From the IMG/VR virus record IMGVR_UViG_3300005253_000186, positions 20,458 to 84,457 of that record: a DNA stretch of 64,000 nucleotides. One strand, written 5' to 3'. Position 1 is the stretch's first letter, and each line of letters opens with the position of its first letter. Source of the DNA: a virus. The notes under the pieces were generated by a model. That model saw only the letters and a program-made list of their open reading frames with translations. It did not search any database and was not told the origin of the DNA. Of this stretch, positions 7,562-15,037 are shown piece after piece. Both the position numbers and the translations under genes were made by a program.

Positions 7562-7786
7562 TTATTTCCTCATCTTCCTGGCCTCGTACATGTTCTTCGG
7601 AGCCTTATCTGGATGGAAGATGTTCATGAAGGCCATGAGCTCTTTGTCCTTCCGCTCTTCCTGTTCCGGGCCGTCATACGGGTCCGGTACGCCGAATAGC
7701 TGATCCTGAAGCATAGCGACGCCACGAACCTTCTGGATCAGCTCGTCACCGTCCCGCTCCTTCCGTTTCTTCCTTTTCTTTGCCAT
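7562..7786 (-). CDS. hypothetical small charged protein
   Basis: 74 residues; starts MAKKRKKRKERDG, a strongly basic N-terminus, with an acidic middle. GGAG precedes the start. It is bounded by terminators on both sides and so may form a monocistronic unit. Unknown. Confidence 0.7.
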   Translation of the reverse strand: MAKKRKKRKERDGDELIQKVRGVAMLQDQLFGVPDPYDGPEQEERKDKELMAFMNIFHPDKAPKNMYEARKMRK

Positions 7787-7801
7787 GATTTGTCTCCGGA
7801 T

Positions 7802-7821
7802 AAAAAAGGAGCCGAAGCTCC
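7802..7821 (-). terminator. intrinsic terminator
   Basis: GGAGC-TTCG-GCTCC hairpin followed by TTTTTTA on the minus strand. Confidence 0.9.
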
Positions 7822-7832
7822 AATTTTGGTTG

Positions 7833-8078
7833 TTAGATTTCCAGCATTGCGTCTAAGAGAGTATCGGCGTCGTTCTTCTCTCCTTGTGTTGCCCTCTTCG
7901 CACCGCGCTGTTCGAGGTCCTCGAAGATCTCGCAGGCGATCCGCATGGACCTCAGGTTAACGCGGCGCGGGTAACACGGGTTGCCGCTGTTGCGCTTCAG
8001 GTGCTCATTAACGACTTCCCTGGCCTTCTTCGCCAACGCGATTGTGTCCGAACTGATGCGTCCGAAGAATCCGGTCAT
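7833..8078 (-). CDS. hypothetical small protein
   Basis: 81 residues, helical, with AAAGGAGCGCGTC before the ATG. No recognisable domain. Last gene before a terminator. Confidence 0.7.
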   Translation of the reverse strand: MTGFFGRISSDTIALAKKAREVVNEHLKRNSGNPCYPRRVNLRSMRIACEIFEDLEQRGAKRATQGEKNDADTLLDAMLEI

Positions 8079-8094
8079 GACGCGCTCCTTTCCC

Positions 8095-8313
8095 TTAGAG
8101 ATGATTCAGGATGAAGCGGGCGTGCTCCCCGCGCCACCTGACAACCTTTTTGAGAGGGGCCATCGGGAGATTTGTGAAGTTGGTCTTGATATACTCAAGC
8201 TCATCTCCATCTGCCTGGATCTCATCGACCTGCTCCAGGTTCACACCTGGACGGCCCTCCCTCACGTGCCATTCAAAGATCTTGTCCGAGCGTATGAATT
8301 TGATACATAGCAT
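8095..8313 (-). CDS. hypothetical small protein
   Basis: 72 residues from the ATG after GAGAAGGAGGAAAGCC. Contains CIKFIRSDKIFEWHVREG, probably a small beta/alpha fold. A longer frame upstream is a shadow of the polyasparagine/serine region of the next gene and has no start signal. Confidence 0.7.
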   Translation of the reverse strand: MLCIKFIRSDKIFEWHVREGRPGVNLEQVDEIQADGDELEYIKTNFTNLPMAPLKKVVRWRGEHARFILNHL

Positions 8314-8327
8314 GGCTTTCCTCCTTC

Positions 8328-8627
8328 TCATTTGATATGGACTTGCACCTTGAGTTCGATCTCGGCTAGCGCGGTCGACCTGAATGCAACGAACTTGTTG
8401 TTGCTGTTGCTGTTGCTGTTGCCAAGAGAGAGTCTCGTGATCTCCTTCTTCCACTCTTCTTGATCCTCGGTGACGAGGTACTGGATATATGGATCGTCAT
8501 GAGCTGCGTACCCATGGCCAGGATTTTCCTTGGACCTCTCGTCAGCAGGGATGTGCCTGCTCCTGAACTTCAGGATTGCGTAGTGCGAACCCTTGGGCAT
8601 GTCTTCCGGATTCAGTACCGTTTTCAT
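8328..8627 (-). CDS. hypothetical protein with Asn-Ser repeat
   Basis: 99 residues from the ATG after AAGGAGGTGCACC. A microsatellite-like run of alternating Asn/Ser codons (about 8400-8424) encodes a flexible NSNSNSNN loop between two structured halves. The tract could vary in length between relatives. Overlaps the upstream gene by 4 bases. Confidence 0.75.
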   Translation of the reverse strand: MKTVLNPEDMPKGSHYAILKFRSRHIPADERSKENPGHGYAAHDDPYIQYLVTEDQEEWKKEITRLSLGNSNSNSNNKFVAFRSTALAEIELKVQVHIK

Positions 8628-8908
8628 GGTGCACCTCCTTTTTTCAGGTAAGCCTTCATGGTTATGGCGATGCCGGACGTGAAGCCGGCTATCCAGACAT
8701 GCGCGCCTTCTATATTGGTTTCTGGAGTCCACTCGTCCTGATCCCCTATCTTGAAGCTGTATCTGACGCCAACCTTCTTCAAGGTGATCCTAGGAAGCCT
8801 TGCTGCGACCATGACAACGTTGGCCCCAGAAATATATTCTTCCAGCGTCCTGGATTTGGGGTCTCCAGGGAACAGGGACCCGATCATCTCATCCATGAAG
8901 TCGCTCAT
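8624..8908 (-). CDS. hypothetical protein
   Basis: 94 residues after GGAGGCCAC; first gene of a transcript starting at the GGTATAAG motif 35 bases upstream. Includes a hydrophobic beta segment and GAHVWIAGFTSGIAITM. No known family. Confidence 0.75.
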   Translation of the reverse strand: MSDFMDEMIGSLFPGDPKSRTLEEYISGANVVMVAARLPRITLKKVGVRYSFKIGDQDEWTPETNIEGAHVWIAGFTSGIAITMKAYLKKGGAP

Positions 8909-8942
8909 GTGGCCTCCGATCTAAGATAATGTCTTCACTCTT

Positions 8943-8950
8943 CTTATACC
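8943..8950 (-). promoter_or_regulatory. GGTATAAG promoter motif
   Basis: Lies directly after an intrinsic terminator and 35 bases upstream of the gene at 8908. Confidence 0.75.
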
Positions 8951-8951
8951 T

Positions 8952-8990
8952 AAAAAAGAGGGCCGAGACCTCCGAAGAAGTCCCGGCCTG
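8952..8990 (-). terminator. intrinsic terminator
   Basis: GGCCGGGACTTC and GAGGTCTCGGCC form a long stem with a TTCGG loop, followed by CTCTTTTTT on the minus strand, downstream of tRNA-Ser(GCT). Confidence 0.9.
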
Positions 8991-9009
8991 AACATAACTG
9001 TAGAAGAAA

Positions 9010-9101
9010 TGGCAGAGGACAAGAGAATCGAACTCTCAGACCGTATTTCAGGCCAATTGCTTAGCAAGCAATCCCAGCGAACCAGTATCTGGCTATCCTC
9101 T
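9010..9101 (-). tRNA. tRNA-Ser(GCT)
   Basis: Class II tRNA with long variable arm. Acceptor AGAGGAT pairs with GTCCTCT; anticodon loop TTGCTAA; encoded CCA. Reads AGC/AGT. Followed by a terminator. Confidence 0.95.
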
Positions 9102-9106
9102 CTTCA

Positions 9107-9433
9107 TTATCTCCAGGTCCTGAGCGGGTAAAGCGCGTCGATCTTTTTGCGAGCTCTTCTGTGCGACTTGAAGCGTTCGACCTCGGCAGGCTTCTGGCCG
9201 TGCTGAAGGAGAAGCTTTCCCCCGCCTCTCGACATAAGACCTCCTCTCGAGTACTCAATCGGCGTCTTGGCGACCCAGTCATCCCCCTCCTTGTAGATCA
9301 GGGCGCCATCGAATCTCACATACATGTTCTTGCTGATGCGCTCCCAGTCTTTCCTGGGCTTGTGACCGACCTTCTTTTCGAGTAGAGACTTCCTACCTCC
9401 TCTTGCCCATGGCGGCATAGATAATGAAATCAT
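9107..9433 (-). CDS. hypothetical basic protein
   Basis: 108 residues after AGGGAGGTAAT. Basic, with a segment KNMYVRFDGALIYKEGDDWV that looks like a beta-sandwich strand pair. Ends 5 bases before tRNA-Ser(GCT), so it is co-transcribed with it. Unknown. Confidence 0.7.
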   Translation of the reverse strand: MISLSMPPWARGGRKSLLEKKVGHKPRKDWERISKNMYVRFDGALIYKEGDDWVAKTPIEYSRGGLMSRGGGKLLLQHGQKPAEVERFKSHRRARKKIDALYPLRTWR

Positions 9434-9434
9434 A

Positions 9435-9878
9435 TTACCTCCCTGTTGAACCGAACCCCGCGTCCCCCCTGGACTCGTTCTCGGGCTTATCTTCGACCTG
9501 TGCGAGGAAAATCTTGTCGAGCTTGAACGGCACCATCTGGGCGATCCTGTCTCCGACCTTATACCGGAAAGGCTGGGTGCCGAAGTTAAGCAGAATCACC
9601 CTGATCTCACCAGTGTAATCCTGGTCAACAGTTCCAGGCGCATTCATGACGAACACGCCTTGCTTGGCAGCAAGTCCGCTCCTGGACCTGATCTGGACCT
9701 CAAACCCAGACTCTATGCCAAGATGAATTCCGGTCGGCACAACTCCCCATGACATGGGGCCAATCGCGCCGCCTTCGCATGCGTACAGGTCAAAACCTGA
9801 ATCCGTCGGATTCGACTTGGTCGGCATCTGCGCATCCTCGTGCGCGAGGTATATCTGCAACGTTGCCGGGTGTTCCAT
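9435..9878 (-). CDS. dut: dUTP diphosphatase
   Basis: 147 residues, full length for a trimeric dUTPase. All five motifs are present: I SGFDLYA (27-33), II RSRSGLA (64-70), III GTVDQDYTGEI (82-92), IV RIAQMV (111-116), V RGDAGFGSTGR (137-147, the P-loop-like tail that closes on the nucleotide). It hydrolyses dUTP to dUMP and PPi, keeping uracil out of phage DNA and supplying dUMP for dTTP. The start ATG follows CAGGAGAAACAG. It lies downstream of tRNA-Ser(GGA). Confidence 0.97.
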   Translation of the reverse strand: MEHPATLQIYLAHEDAQMPTKSNPTDSGFDLYACEGGAIGPMSWGVVPTGIHLGIESGFEVQIRSRSGLAAKQGVFVMNAPGTVDQDYTGEIRVILLNFGTQPFRYKVGDRIAQMVPFKLDKIFLAQVEDKPENESRGDAGFGSTGR

Positions 9879-9894
9879 CTGTTTCTCCTGAAAA

Positions 9895-9980
9895 TGGCGG
9901 AGAGCGGAAGATTCGAACTCCACCCCTCTCGGGGCCACCTGTGTTCCAAACAGGGCCAGCTCCTCGCTGGTTCACTCTCC
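9895..9980 (-). tRNA. tRNA-Ser(GGA)
   Basis: Class II tRNA. Acceptor GGAGAGT; loop TTGGAAC; long GC-rich variable arm; CCA encoded. The stop codon of the upstream 62-residue gene (TGA at 9972-9974) lies inside its 5' end. Confidence 0.95.
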
Positions 9981-10160
9981 ATCTTTGGTGTACAAGTACA
10001 ATAGCAGTCCAGCCCCGAATGATCCAGCGCCCCACTTCTCTGAGAGTATCCGTTTTGTCTCTGACCACGCAATGATTCTAACCACGTAGTTATCTTGCGT
10101 CGTCGCCAGGCCCCAGATCGGGCGGCTGGGCTTGCCCCCGTCAGGATAATATCGGATCAT
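9972..10160 (-). CDS. GAG-motif small protein 1
   Basis: 62 residues. C-terminal motif GSFGAGLLLYLY, shared by five neighbours, the founding pattern [ST]-x-G-x-[G]-[IL]-x-[LI]-[FY]-[LIF]. The stop codon lies at tRNA positions 7-9 of tRNA-Ser(GGA). GTGGAGG precedes the start. One short hydrophobic segment only; function unknown. Confidence 0.7.
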   Translation of the reverse strand: MIRYYPDGGKPSRPIWGLATTQDNYVVRIIAWSETKRILSEKWGAGSFGAGLLLYLYTKDGE

Positions 10161-10690
10161 GGCGCAGCCTCCACGGAGAGAAGGTTCCCCTCATAGTTCC
10201 CCTCATAGTCCCTCTCCGTGGCGTAGAAGTATACCAGGATGCCAGCGCCAACGGAACCATTGTTCCAGGCCTCCCATTTTCTCCAGGCCCATGGGTCTCG
10301 GACTGTGATTATCCCTGAAGCCTCCTTTTCTGCCTTCAAATACTGGCGCGCCTCTTTGAGCATCTTTATATCGGGCTCCCCATCGTCATCCACCACGATC
10401 ATAGGTCGCCCGTCGTAGGAAAGAGCTTCCGTTTGGACGCCATTGCAGGCAGCAAATATCGCCTCTTTGTAGTTGCCCCCGGATCCGTGGAATCCAAAGA
10501 AGACAAGCCCTGCCGTGGCTAGTTTTTCGCGATCTTCATACATCGCGTAGTTGGCCTCTTCGACCGATACCTCTATCCAGGTTTCTTCTTCCTGTTCTAC
10601 TGCATCGTACCAATCCTCACCCATGGCTGAGCAGAATTTTGGTTCATCAGACTTTCGGAATGTTATGTACAGCGAACAACGGTCTCCCAT
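10157..10690 (-). CDS. GAG-motif protein 2, fused to a longer acidic domain
   Basis: 177 residues, the longest of the family. An N-terminal domain of about 130 residues (MGDRCSLYITFRKSD, many Trp/Glu) is followed by the family motif GSVGAGILVYFY near residue 153 and a short tail. CAGGAGG ribosome site. The N-terminal domain resembles small phage proteins of unknown role that begin M-G-x-R-x-x-x-Y-I-x-F. Confidence 0.75.
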   Translation of the reverse strand: MGDRCSLYITFRKSDEPKFCSAMGEDWYDAVEQEEETWIEVSVEEANYAMYEDREKLATAGLVFFGFHGSGGNYKEAIFAACNGVQTEALSYDGRPMIVVDDDGEPDIKMLKEARQYLKAEKEASGIITVRDPWAWRKWEAWNNGSVGAGILVYFYATERDYEGNYEGNLLSVEAAP

Positions 10691-10714
10691 GACTAGGCCT
10701 CCTGTGCTTCATGG

Positions 10715-10849
10715 CTAGGAATACAGATACAACAGAAGTCCAGCTCCGAGAGATCCTTTGTTCCATCTCCGCAAAAGCTTCTTCACCAAATCTCCGTACT
10801 TCATGGACCTGGCCATCGTGAGATAGTCTGCGGTCGGTATTCTGCTCAT
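10715..10849 (-). CDS. GAG-motif small protein 3
   Basis: 44 residues from the ATG after GGGAGGAACGGCT, ending in the motif GSLGAGLLLYLY. A basic amphipathic helix (MKYGDLVKKLLRRW) precedes the motif. Coupled to the upstream paralogue by a 4-base overlap. Confidence 0.7.
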   Translation of the reverse strand: MSRIPTADYLTMARSMKYGDLVKKLLRRWNKGSLGAGLLLYLYS

Positions 10850-11097
10850 AGCCGTTCCTCCCGACCGCAAAGGAATAACATGATCCCATCTCCTAGCGAA
10901 GATTCGTGGTTCCACCTTAGGAGAATTCTCCAGTACAAAAGATCCTGCTTTTCTATCTCGCTTATCGCCCGATACTCGTGCTCTAGCTCGGCCTGGTAGA
11001 CACGAAGCTTTTCCATTTCCTCGACTTCGTCGTAGGCGCCGTCCCACGCGGGCTTTGGCTCTTCTGGCTTACGTGGTAGATCCCAGTCTAGGTCCAT
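10846..11097 (-). CDS. GAG-motif small protein 4
   Basis: 83 residues. Acidic helical N-terminus, then the family motif SSLGDGIMLFLC near the C-terminus. Overlaps both neighbours by 4 bases. Confidence 0.7.
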   Translation of the reverse strand: MDLDWDLPRKPEEPKPAWDGAYDEVEEMEKLRVYQAELEHEYRAISEIEKQDLLYWRILLRWNHESSLGDGIMLFLCGREERL

Positions 11098-11249
11098 CAG
11101 ATCTCACCGTACAAAAACAGAAAAATACCGGCGCCAATAGATCCGTGCCACCACCTGTTCTTCCACAAAGAGACAGTGTTCCCATAGCCGTATGCTTCAC
11201 GCCAAGCGGTGAATTCCTTGCTATCAAGATCAAGCAGCGAGTCTCTCAT
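11097..11249 (-). CDS. GAG-motif small protein 5
   Basis: 50 residues from the ATG after GGAGGAAGGCACT; motif GSIGAGIFLFLY close to the C-terminus. Start overlaps the upstream stop. Confidence 0.7.
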   Translation of the reverse strand: MRDSLLDLDSKEFTAWREAYGYGNTVSLWKNRWWHGSIGAGIFLFLYGEI

Positions 11250-11398
11250 AGTGCCTTCCTCCAGATAAACAGAGCGATTCCGGCCCCTATAGACCTGCTG
11301 CTCCTCCAATGTTGCCGGAGCATTCTTATTTGAAGGCGAACGATAGCGTCGGCCTCTGGATCTGTCATAGAGCGGATCATGTTCATCGTAAGTTCCAT
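11246..11398 (-). CDS. GAG-motif small protein 6
   Basis: 50 residues from the ATG after GCGGAGATTCCA; motif RSIGAGIALFIW at the C-terminus. First member of the cluster downstream of tRNA-Ser(TGA). Confidence 0.7.
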   Translation of the reverse strand: MELTMNMIRSMTDPEADAIVRLQIRMLRQHWRSSRSIGAGIALFIWRKAL

Positions 11399-11413
11399 TG
11401 GAATCTCCGCAGA

Positions 11414-11499
11414 TGGCGGAAGCAGTGGGACTCGAACCCACAAGGCAGTTACGCCCACTTGTTTTCAAGACAAGCCCCTCGTCCAGCCGGTCTACTTCC
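11414..11499 (-). tRNA. tRNA-Ser(TGA)
   Basis: Class II. Acceptor GGAAGTA; loop CTTGAAA; T-arm TTCGAGT; CCA encoded. The last base of the upstream TAG stop is the first base of the tRNA. Confidence 0.95.
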
Positions 11500-11702
11500 T
11501 AGAACTTTCCACTCAGGATATGGTACTGTCCACACTTAAGGCAGCAAGGCTTCCTGACGTTCGGAACCAGCATCATGATATTCTCGCATCTCTTGCAGAT
11601 CATAGCCACTCCTATGCCGTAAGGCGCGTCCATGTGGATGATTGGATACGGCTCATACAACCCGTCTAGGTACCTGCTTATACCGTCTCCCAGGTTCTTC
11701 AT
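11499..11702 (-). CDS. LG-motif zinc-ribbon protein 1
   Basis: 67 residues. N-terminal motif NLGDGISRYLDG, then two CxxC pairs (CKRC, CLKC) forming a zinc ribbon. Its TAG stop shares its last base with tRNA-Ser(TGA). First of 13 tandem paralogues by position. Confidence 0.75.
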   Translation of the reverse strand: MKNLGDGISRYLDGLYEPYPIIHMDAPYGIGVAMICKRCENIMMLVPNVRKPCCLKCGQYHILSGKF

Positions 11703-11708
11703 TCTGGA

Positions 11709-11924
11709 TCATCTCCGCTTCATCGCTGGGACCACAATAGCCAGCTTGCCGCATCCAATGCAAATAAAAGCATGCGGCCCCTTTGAATGCATCCTATGCC
11801 CATTCGGGGCGTTGCATCGTGGACACCTTTGATTCTGACCTTCGATTTCGACGTGCGGATCTTCGTCGTACATCCCCCTCAGGAATACCCAAATCCTGTA
11901 CCCAATTGTCACGTGGTTTGGCAT
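11709..11924 (-). CDS. LG-motif zinc-ribbon protein 2
   Basis: 71 residues; N-terminal TIGYRIWVFLRG, zinc pairs CPRC and CIGC, basic C-terminus. Overlaps the upstream paralogue by one base (TGATG-type junction). Confidence 0.75.
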   Translation of the reverse strand: MPNHVTIGYRIWVFLRGMYDEDPHVEIEGQNQRCPRCNAPNGHRMHSKGPHAFICIGCGKLAIVVPAMKRR

Positions 11925-12190
11925 CAGCGCCTGCCCCCCTTCAGGACGACGGTGTTTACCCCATGGCAGTGGCCGCAGTGTATTTCGGTGCAGATCTTCT
12001 CAAGCCAGGAAGTTGTATTAAGCTCTCGGCAATAGGCGCACAGCCAGTGCCTCCCGCTTGTCCAGGGATTCGTGATTTTCGCGTCAGGATTAACTGCTCG
12101 TACCGCCTCGACCACTGGCCATTCGCCCCATCTCGACAGGAATCGTGAGATTCTGCCCCCGATTGTCCATTTGTAGTCCGTGTGATCCAT
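11924..12190 (-). CDS. LG-motif zinc-ribbon protein 3
   Basis: 88 residues from the ATG at the end of the upstream stop. Motif TIGGRISRFLSR, zinc pairs CAYC and CGHC. The longest ribbon of the cluster, with a proline/asparagine insertion. Confidence 0.7.
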   Translation of the reverse strand: MDHTDYKWTIGGRISRFLSRWGEWPVVEAVRAVNPDAKITNPWTSGRHWLCAYCRELNTTSWLEKICTEIHCGHCHGVNTVVLKGGRR

Positions 12191-12420
12191 CAGTTCCGCT
12201 CTCTCCCGCCTATGCAGACGATGTGTCCAGCGTCGCACTCGTGACAGCTAGTGCGGTACGGGTTCGTATAGGTTACCGCGGCAAGTCCATCCATATGGAG
12301 GAACCCGCAGGATACGCAGCGCCAGGCCCTCCGGTAGTCGAAGACAGTGCGGACGACGTAGCTCTCATTAAAATCTCCTCTACGTCCGATAAAGCTCGTT
12401 ATCCTGAATCCGAGGCTCAT
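12190..12420 (-). CDS. LG-motif zinc-ribbon protein 4
   Basis: 76 residues from the ATG after GAGGAGGCACGGCAA. Motif SLGFRITSFIGR, zinc pairs CVSC and CHEC. Confidence 0.75.
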   Translation of the reverse strand: MSLGFRITSFIGRRGDFNESYVVRTVFDYRRAWRCVSCGFLHMDGLAAVTYTNPYRTSCHECDAGHIVCIGGRERN

Positions 12421-12635
12421 TTGCCGTGCCTCCTCTTGCGCGGTGTCGAGATGTAGGTGAACCCGCACTCAATGTTCGAGCATGAGAGAACAAGCGGCTG
12501 CGGCCTGTGCTTGTGCTCCACTTTGATGGTCCCGCATTGTGGGCACTTGAACAGGCCCCTGTGTTCGATTATGGGACGCTGTCTGTAGGTCCCCCGGTCG
12601 CCCAGGAATAGCTTCATCTTAAGTCCGAGGCTCAT
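12417..12635 (-). CDS. LG-motif zinc-ribbon protein 5
   Basis: 72 residues after GAAGGAGAAGGG. Motif SLGLKMKLFLGD, zinc residues in CPQC and CSNIEC; the second pair has an extra residue. Confidence 0.75.
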   Translation of the reverse strand: MSLGLKMKLFLGDRGTYRQRPIIEHRGLFKCPQCGTIKVEHKHRPQPLVLSCSNIECGFTYISTPRKRRHGK

Positions 12636-12832
12636 CCCTTCTCCTTCAGGCGAATCAGAGAACCGCATTTATCGCACATGTAATTGCCGTCGCGGAACTT
12701 TTCATCAAAGTTGACCAAGGCGTAATCGATTAAACACCGAGGGCATGGCGGATATGCAAACACCATTCCGCTGGTCACTTCAACTATGTACTGGCCCCTC
12801 GTAAAGGCGAAGATAATCCGTCCGATATTCAT
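12632..12832 (-). CDS. LG-motif zinc-ribbon protein 6
   Basis: 66 residues after GCGGAGACGATAGA. Motif NIGRIIFAFTRG, zinc pairs CPRC and CDKC. Confidence 0.75.
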   Translation of the reverse strand: MNIGRIIFAFTRGQYIVEVTSGMVFAYPPCPRCLIDYALVNFDEKFRDGNYMCDKCGSLIRLKEKG

Positions 12833-13044
12833 TCTATCGTCTCCGCGAGTATCACCAGATAAGATTGACCGCAACCGAGACAGAAAAATTCTTTCGGAGT
12901 TTTGGCTGGGAACCTCACATAGACGCCTCCCATTCCCGTGGGACACACAATGCACTCGTATCTAACGGCTTCCAACTTCTCCCTCTTGGTGATCATTGTG
13001 TCTCTCTGCTGGATAAACGCGAACATCCTAATCCCAAGATTCAT
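12829..13044 (-). CDS. LG-motif zinc-ribbon protein 7
   Basis: 71 residues after CAGGAGGCCGGA. Motif NLGIRMFAFIQQ; zinc pairs CIVC and CLGC. Confidence 0.75.
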   Translation of the reverse strand: MNLGIRMFAFIQQRDTMITKREKLEAVRYECIVCPTGMGGVYVRFPAKTPKEFFCLGCGQSYLVILAETIE

Positions 13045-13250
13045 TCCGGCCTCCTGAAAATTAAAATGTACGGTTGCCAGCATCTGTCACACGCGCCTTC
13101 TGCGGTGCGGCCTCCATTCCAGTCTACATTAACTATTCCTTCTACGCATTTCGAGCATTGGTACTTGTCCTCTACAAGTCGATGCTCCTTATTGAGGATC
13201 AGCGTCTCCTTGTCCTGGAGGAATGCGTGGATCATGCCACCAACAGTCAC
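13041..13250 (-). CDS. LG-motif zinc-ribbon protein 8, GTG start
   Basis: 69 residues. The GTG start after AGGTGTCCC restores the family N-terminus TVGGMIHAFLQD, which an internal ATG would lose. Zinc pairs CSKC and CDRC. Confidence 0.7.
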   Translation of the reverse strand: MTVGGMIHAFLQDKETLILNKEHRLVEDKYQCSKCVEGIVNVDWNGGRTAEGACDRCWQPYILIFRRPE

Positions 13251-13471
13251 GGGACACCTGTTACAATATGAGGTTGCCCGCATCCTCGGCAGTGAGCCCT
13301 GACTGTCTTCCCGCCTATCCCTGGCATGGTCCTTTGCCAGTCTACTCGAATCCTCCCGCCGCAATCGTCGCAGTCATAGGTTTTTATATACGGCAGTCCG
13401 ATGTTTTTGAATTTCAACACACTTGGCGTCTTCCTGAGAAGGAAAACGTAGATCATGTATCCAAGAGTCAT
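13247..13471 (-). CDS. LG-motif zinc-ribbon protein 9
   Basis: 74 residues. Motif TLGYMIYVFLLR; zinc pairs CDDC and CRGC; GGGAGACGTAA before the ATG. Confidence 0.75.
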   Translation of the reverse strand: MTLGYMIYVFLLRKTPSVLKFKNIGLPYIKTYDCDDCGGRIRVDWQRTMPGIGGKTVRAHCRGCGQPHIVTGVP

Positions 13472-13693
13472 TTACGTCTCCCTTTCCCTTATTCGGTAGA
13501 CCCGGCGACAGTAGTCGCAGGCACAGTGAATGGGGAAGATTTTGTCCCAATCTACTTCAATCCTCCCTATGGTACAAATGCGGCAAGCGTAAGATTCTCC
13601 CCGAATAAGAGGGGCTATGTGTACATACGGCAATTGTTCGTTTATGAACGCGAATATCTGGTAGCCAAGAGTAATTGGATAGCCAAGAGCCAT
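13472..13693 (-). CDS. LG-motif zinc-ribbon protein 10
   Basis: 73 residues. The N-terminus carries a partial duplication (ALGYP then ITLGYQIFAFIN), so the motif starts at residue 8. Zinc pairs CRIC and CDYC. Confidence 0.75.
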   Translation of the reverse strand: MALGYPITLGYQIFAFINEQLPYVHIAPLIRGESYACRICTIGRIEVDWDKIFPIHCACDYCRRVYRIRERET

Positions 13694-13695
13694 AC

Positions 13696-13908
13696 CTATC
13701 TCCTAGGTCTAAGGAGCTCATGTCTTCTAAACAGGTACCTTTTCCCGCACGTACATGTAGTGTAGTGCGGCATTTCCCTCTGGCGCCCAACTCTCTGGTC
13801 GCAGTAGATGCACTTGGTCCAAGAGGTAGAGGTGAACACGATGACCACGTCCTGGTCAAAGCTGTATATGTTGTACACGAGATCGAAAATCATGTGTCCG
13901 AGGGTCAT
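13696..13908 (-). CDS. LG-motif zinc-ribbon protein 11
   Basis: 70 residues. Motif TLGHMIFDLVYN; zinc residues CIYC and CTC near the C-terminus. Followed by basic RRHELLRPRR. Confidence 0.75.
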   Translation of the reverse strand: MTLGHMIFDLVYNIYSFDQDVVIVFTSTSWTKCIYCDQRVGRQREMPHYTTCTCGKRYLFRRHELLRPRR

Positions 13909-14117
13909 TGTAATCTCCCGGAATCAAGGATGCTAAGGCGCCCCATGATGTATCTCTTTCCGCATTGGCAGGTCAGAAGGTGGGGATTGAGAAACAGGGG
14001 GCGTAGAACATGGGCGCATCTAGCGCAAACGAACTCCCAGGAGCCGGGCATAATCATGGCGTAACTGGATTCACACCTGTAGTAGATGAAATTGAAGATC
14101 GTATCTCCGAGCGTCAT
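13905..14117 (-). CDS. LG-motif zinc-ribbon protein 12
   Basis: 70 residues from the ATG after GGGGGTCAGGGC. Motif TLGDTIFNFIYY; zinc CARC and CQC. Closest to members 11 and 13 in its ending. Confidence 0.75.
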   Translation of the reverse strand: MTLGDTIFNFIYYRCESSYAMIMPGSWEFVCARCAHVLRPLFLNPHLLTCQCGKRYIMGRLSILDSGRLQ

Positions 14118-14356
14118 GCCCTGACCCCCTCTCGTGCGGTGTTCATCCATCGCCTTCTCCTGAACGCGAACCTCTTCCCGCACTCGCATGATGTGAAGTG
14201 GGGAGCGTTTTCTAGGCGTAGAATCTTTTTTCCGCATCGGGGACACGTAGTCCCATGCAGTGCCTCGCGCAGTCCGGAGTGGAATATGATGGTCAAATCT
14301 TCGTCGAAGTCGTACATGTTGTAGATGAGCTGATAGATCATCGTGCCGATGGTCAT
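14114..14356 (-). CDS. LG-motif zinc-ribbon protein 13
   Basis: 80 residues. Motif TIGTMIYQLIYN; zinc CPRC and CEC; basic tail. First gene of the run, just after tRNA-Ser(CGA). Confidence 0.75.
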   Translation of the reverse strand: MTIGTMIYQLIYNMYDFDEDLTIIFHSGLREALHGTTCPRCGKKILRLENAPHFTSCECGKRFAFRRRRWMNTAREGVRA

Positions 14357-14372
14357 GTGAGACTCCTAAGAA

Positions 14373-14460
14373 TGGCGGGGTGTGCGAGACTCGAACTCGC
14401 AAGGCATGTTTCAGCCCACACCGTCTCGAACGGTGATCTTCATCCAGCCAGATACACCCC
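14373..14460 (-). tRNA. tRNA-Ser(CGA)
   Basis: Class II. Acceptor GGGGTGT; stem CACCG/CGGTG with loop TTCGAGA; CCA encoded. With the GCT, GGA and TGA genes it completes the serine set. Confidence 0.95.
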
Positions 14461-14476
14461 TAGATGCCATCTCTAC

Positions 14477-15037
14477 TTATCCCACATATTTGCGCCATAC
14501 AGACCTGCTCTTGACCTTGATCTGGAGCATGGCCATTGGGTCAGGCCTGACTGGCTTCCTGCGCAGTTTCATGCCGGCCTCGCCTGGTGTTTGGTCGGCC
14601 TTGTCAGAATTGCATGGCGAGCAGGACGTGACACAGTTGATCCAGGAGGTCCTTCCGCCCTGGGCCTTGGGCGTCACGTGGTCGATGGTCACGCCTTCCC
14701 GCCCAGGCTGGCTGCCGCAGTACTGGCAGGTGTACTTGTCGCGCTTGAAGATTGAGTACTTGGAGAAGTTCCTGCCCATCTTGGGTATCTCCCCGTACTC
14801 CGTCAGAACGATGGCCTCGGGGACCTGAACGTCATAGCTGGTGGTCTTGACGAACGGCATGCCAGGATCGACTCCGCGCTCAACCCAGGAGCCAAACCTA
14901 TGCGTGCTGTAATCCCTGCCGTCGACGGCCACTGCCTTCCCGCAGTACATCTTCACCATCGCTTCGCTGGCCGGCTCTACGCTAACTGGCCTCCATCCTT
15001 TATTAAGAATGAGCACGGGTTCGTCCAGGGGTCTCAT
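14477..15037 (-). CDS. HNH endonuclease
   Basis: 186 residues. Treble-clef HNH at residues 104-150: C104/C107 (CQYC), D119-H120 (catalytic DH), C139/C142 and N143 (CSPCNSDKAD). The N-terminal 100 residues match the common phage/bacterial HNH type that begins with VLILNKGWRPV and contains YSTHRFGSW. Such free-standing HNH enzymes act as homing or nicking nucleases and often sit beside tRNAs in phages. Ends 16 bases before tRNA-Ser(CGA). Confidence 0.93.
   Translation of the reverse strand: MRPLDEPVLILNKGWRPVSVEPASEAMVKMYCGKAVAVDGRDYSTHRFGSWVERGVDPGMPFVKTTSYDVQVPEAIVLTEYGEIPKMGRNFSKYSIFKRDKYTCQYCGSQPGREGVTIDHVTPKAQGGRTSWINCVTSCSPCNSDKADQTPGEAGMKLRRKPVRPDPMAMLQIKVKSRSVWRKYVG

Noticed and set aside
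11677-11684. GGTATAAG promoter
   Set aside because: Lies inside the coding sequence of a small zinc-ribbon protein with no gene start at suitable distance; likely chance. The copy at 22926 is rejected for the same reason.
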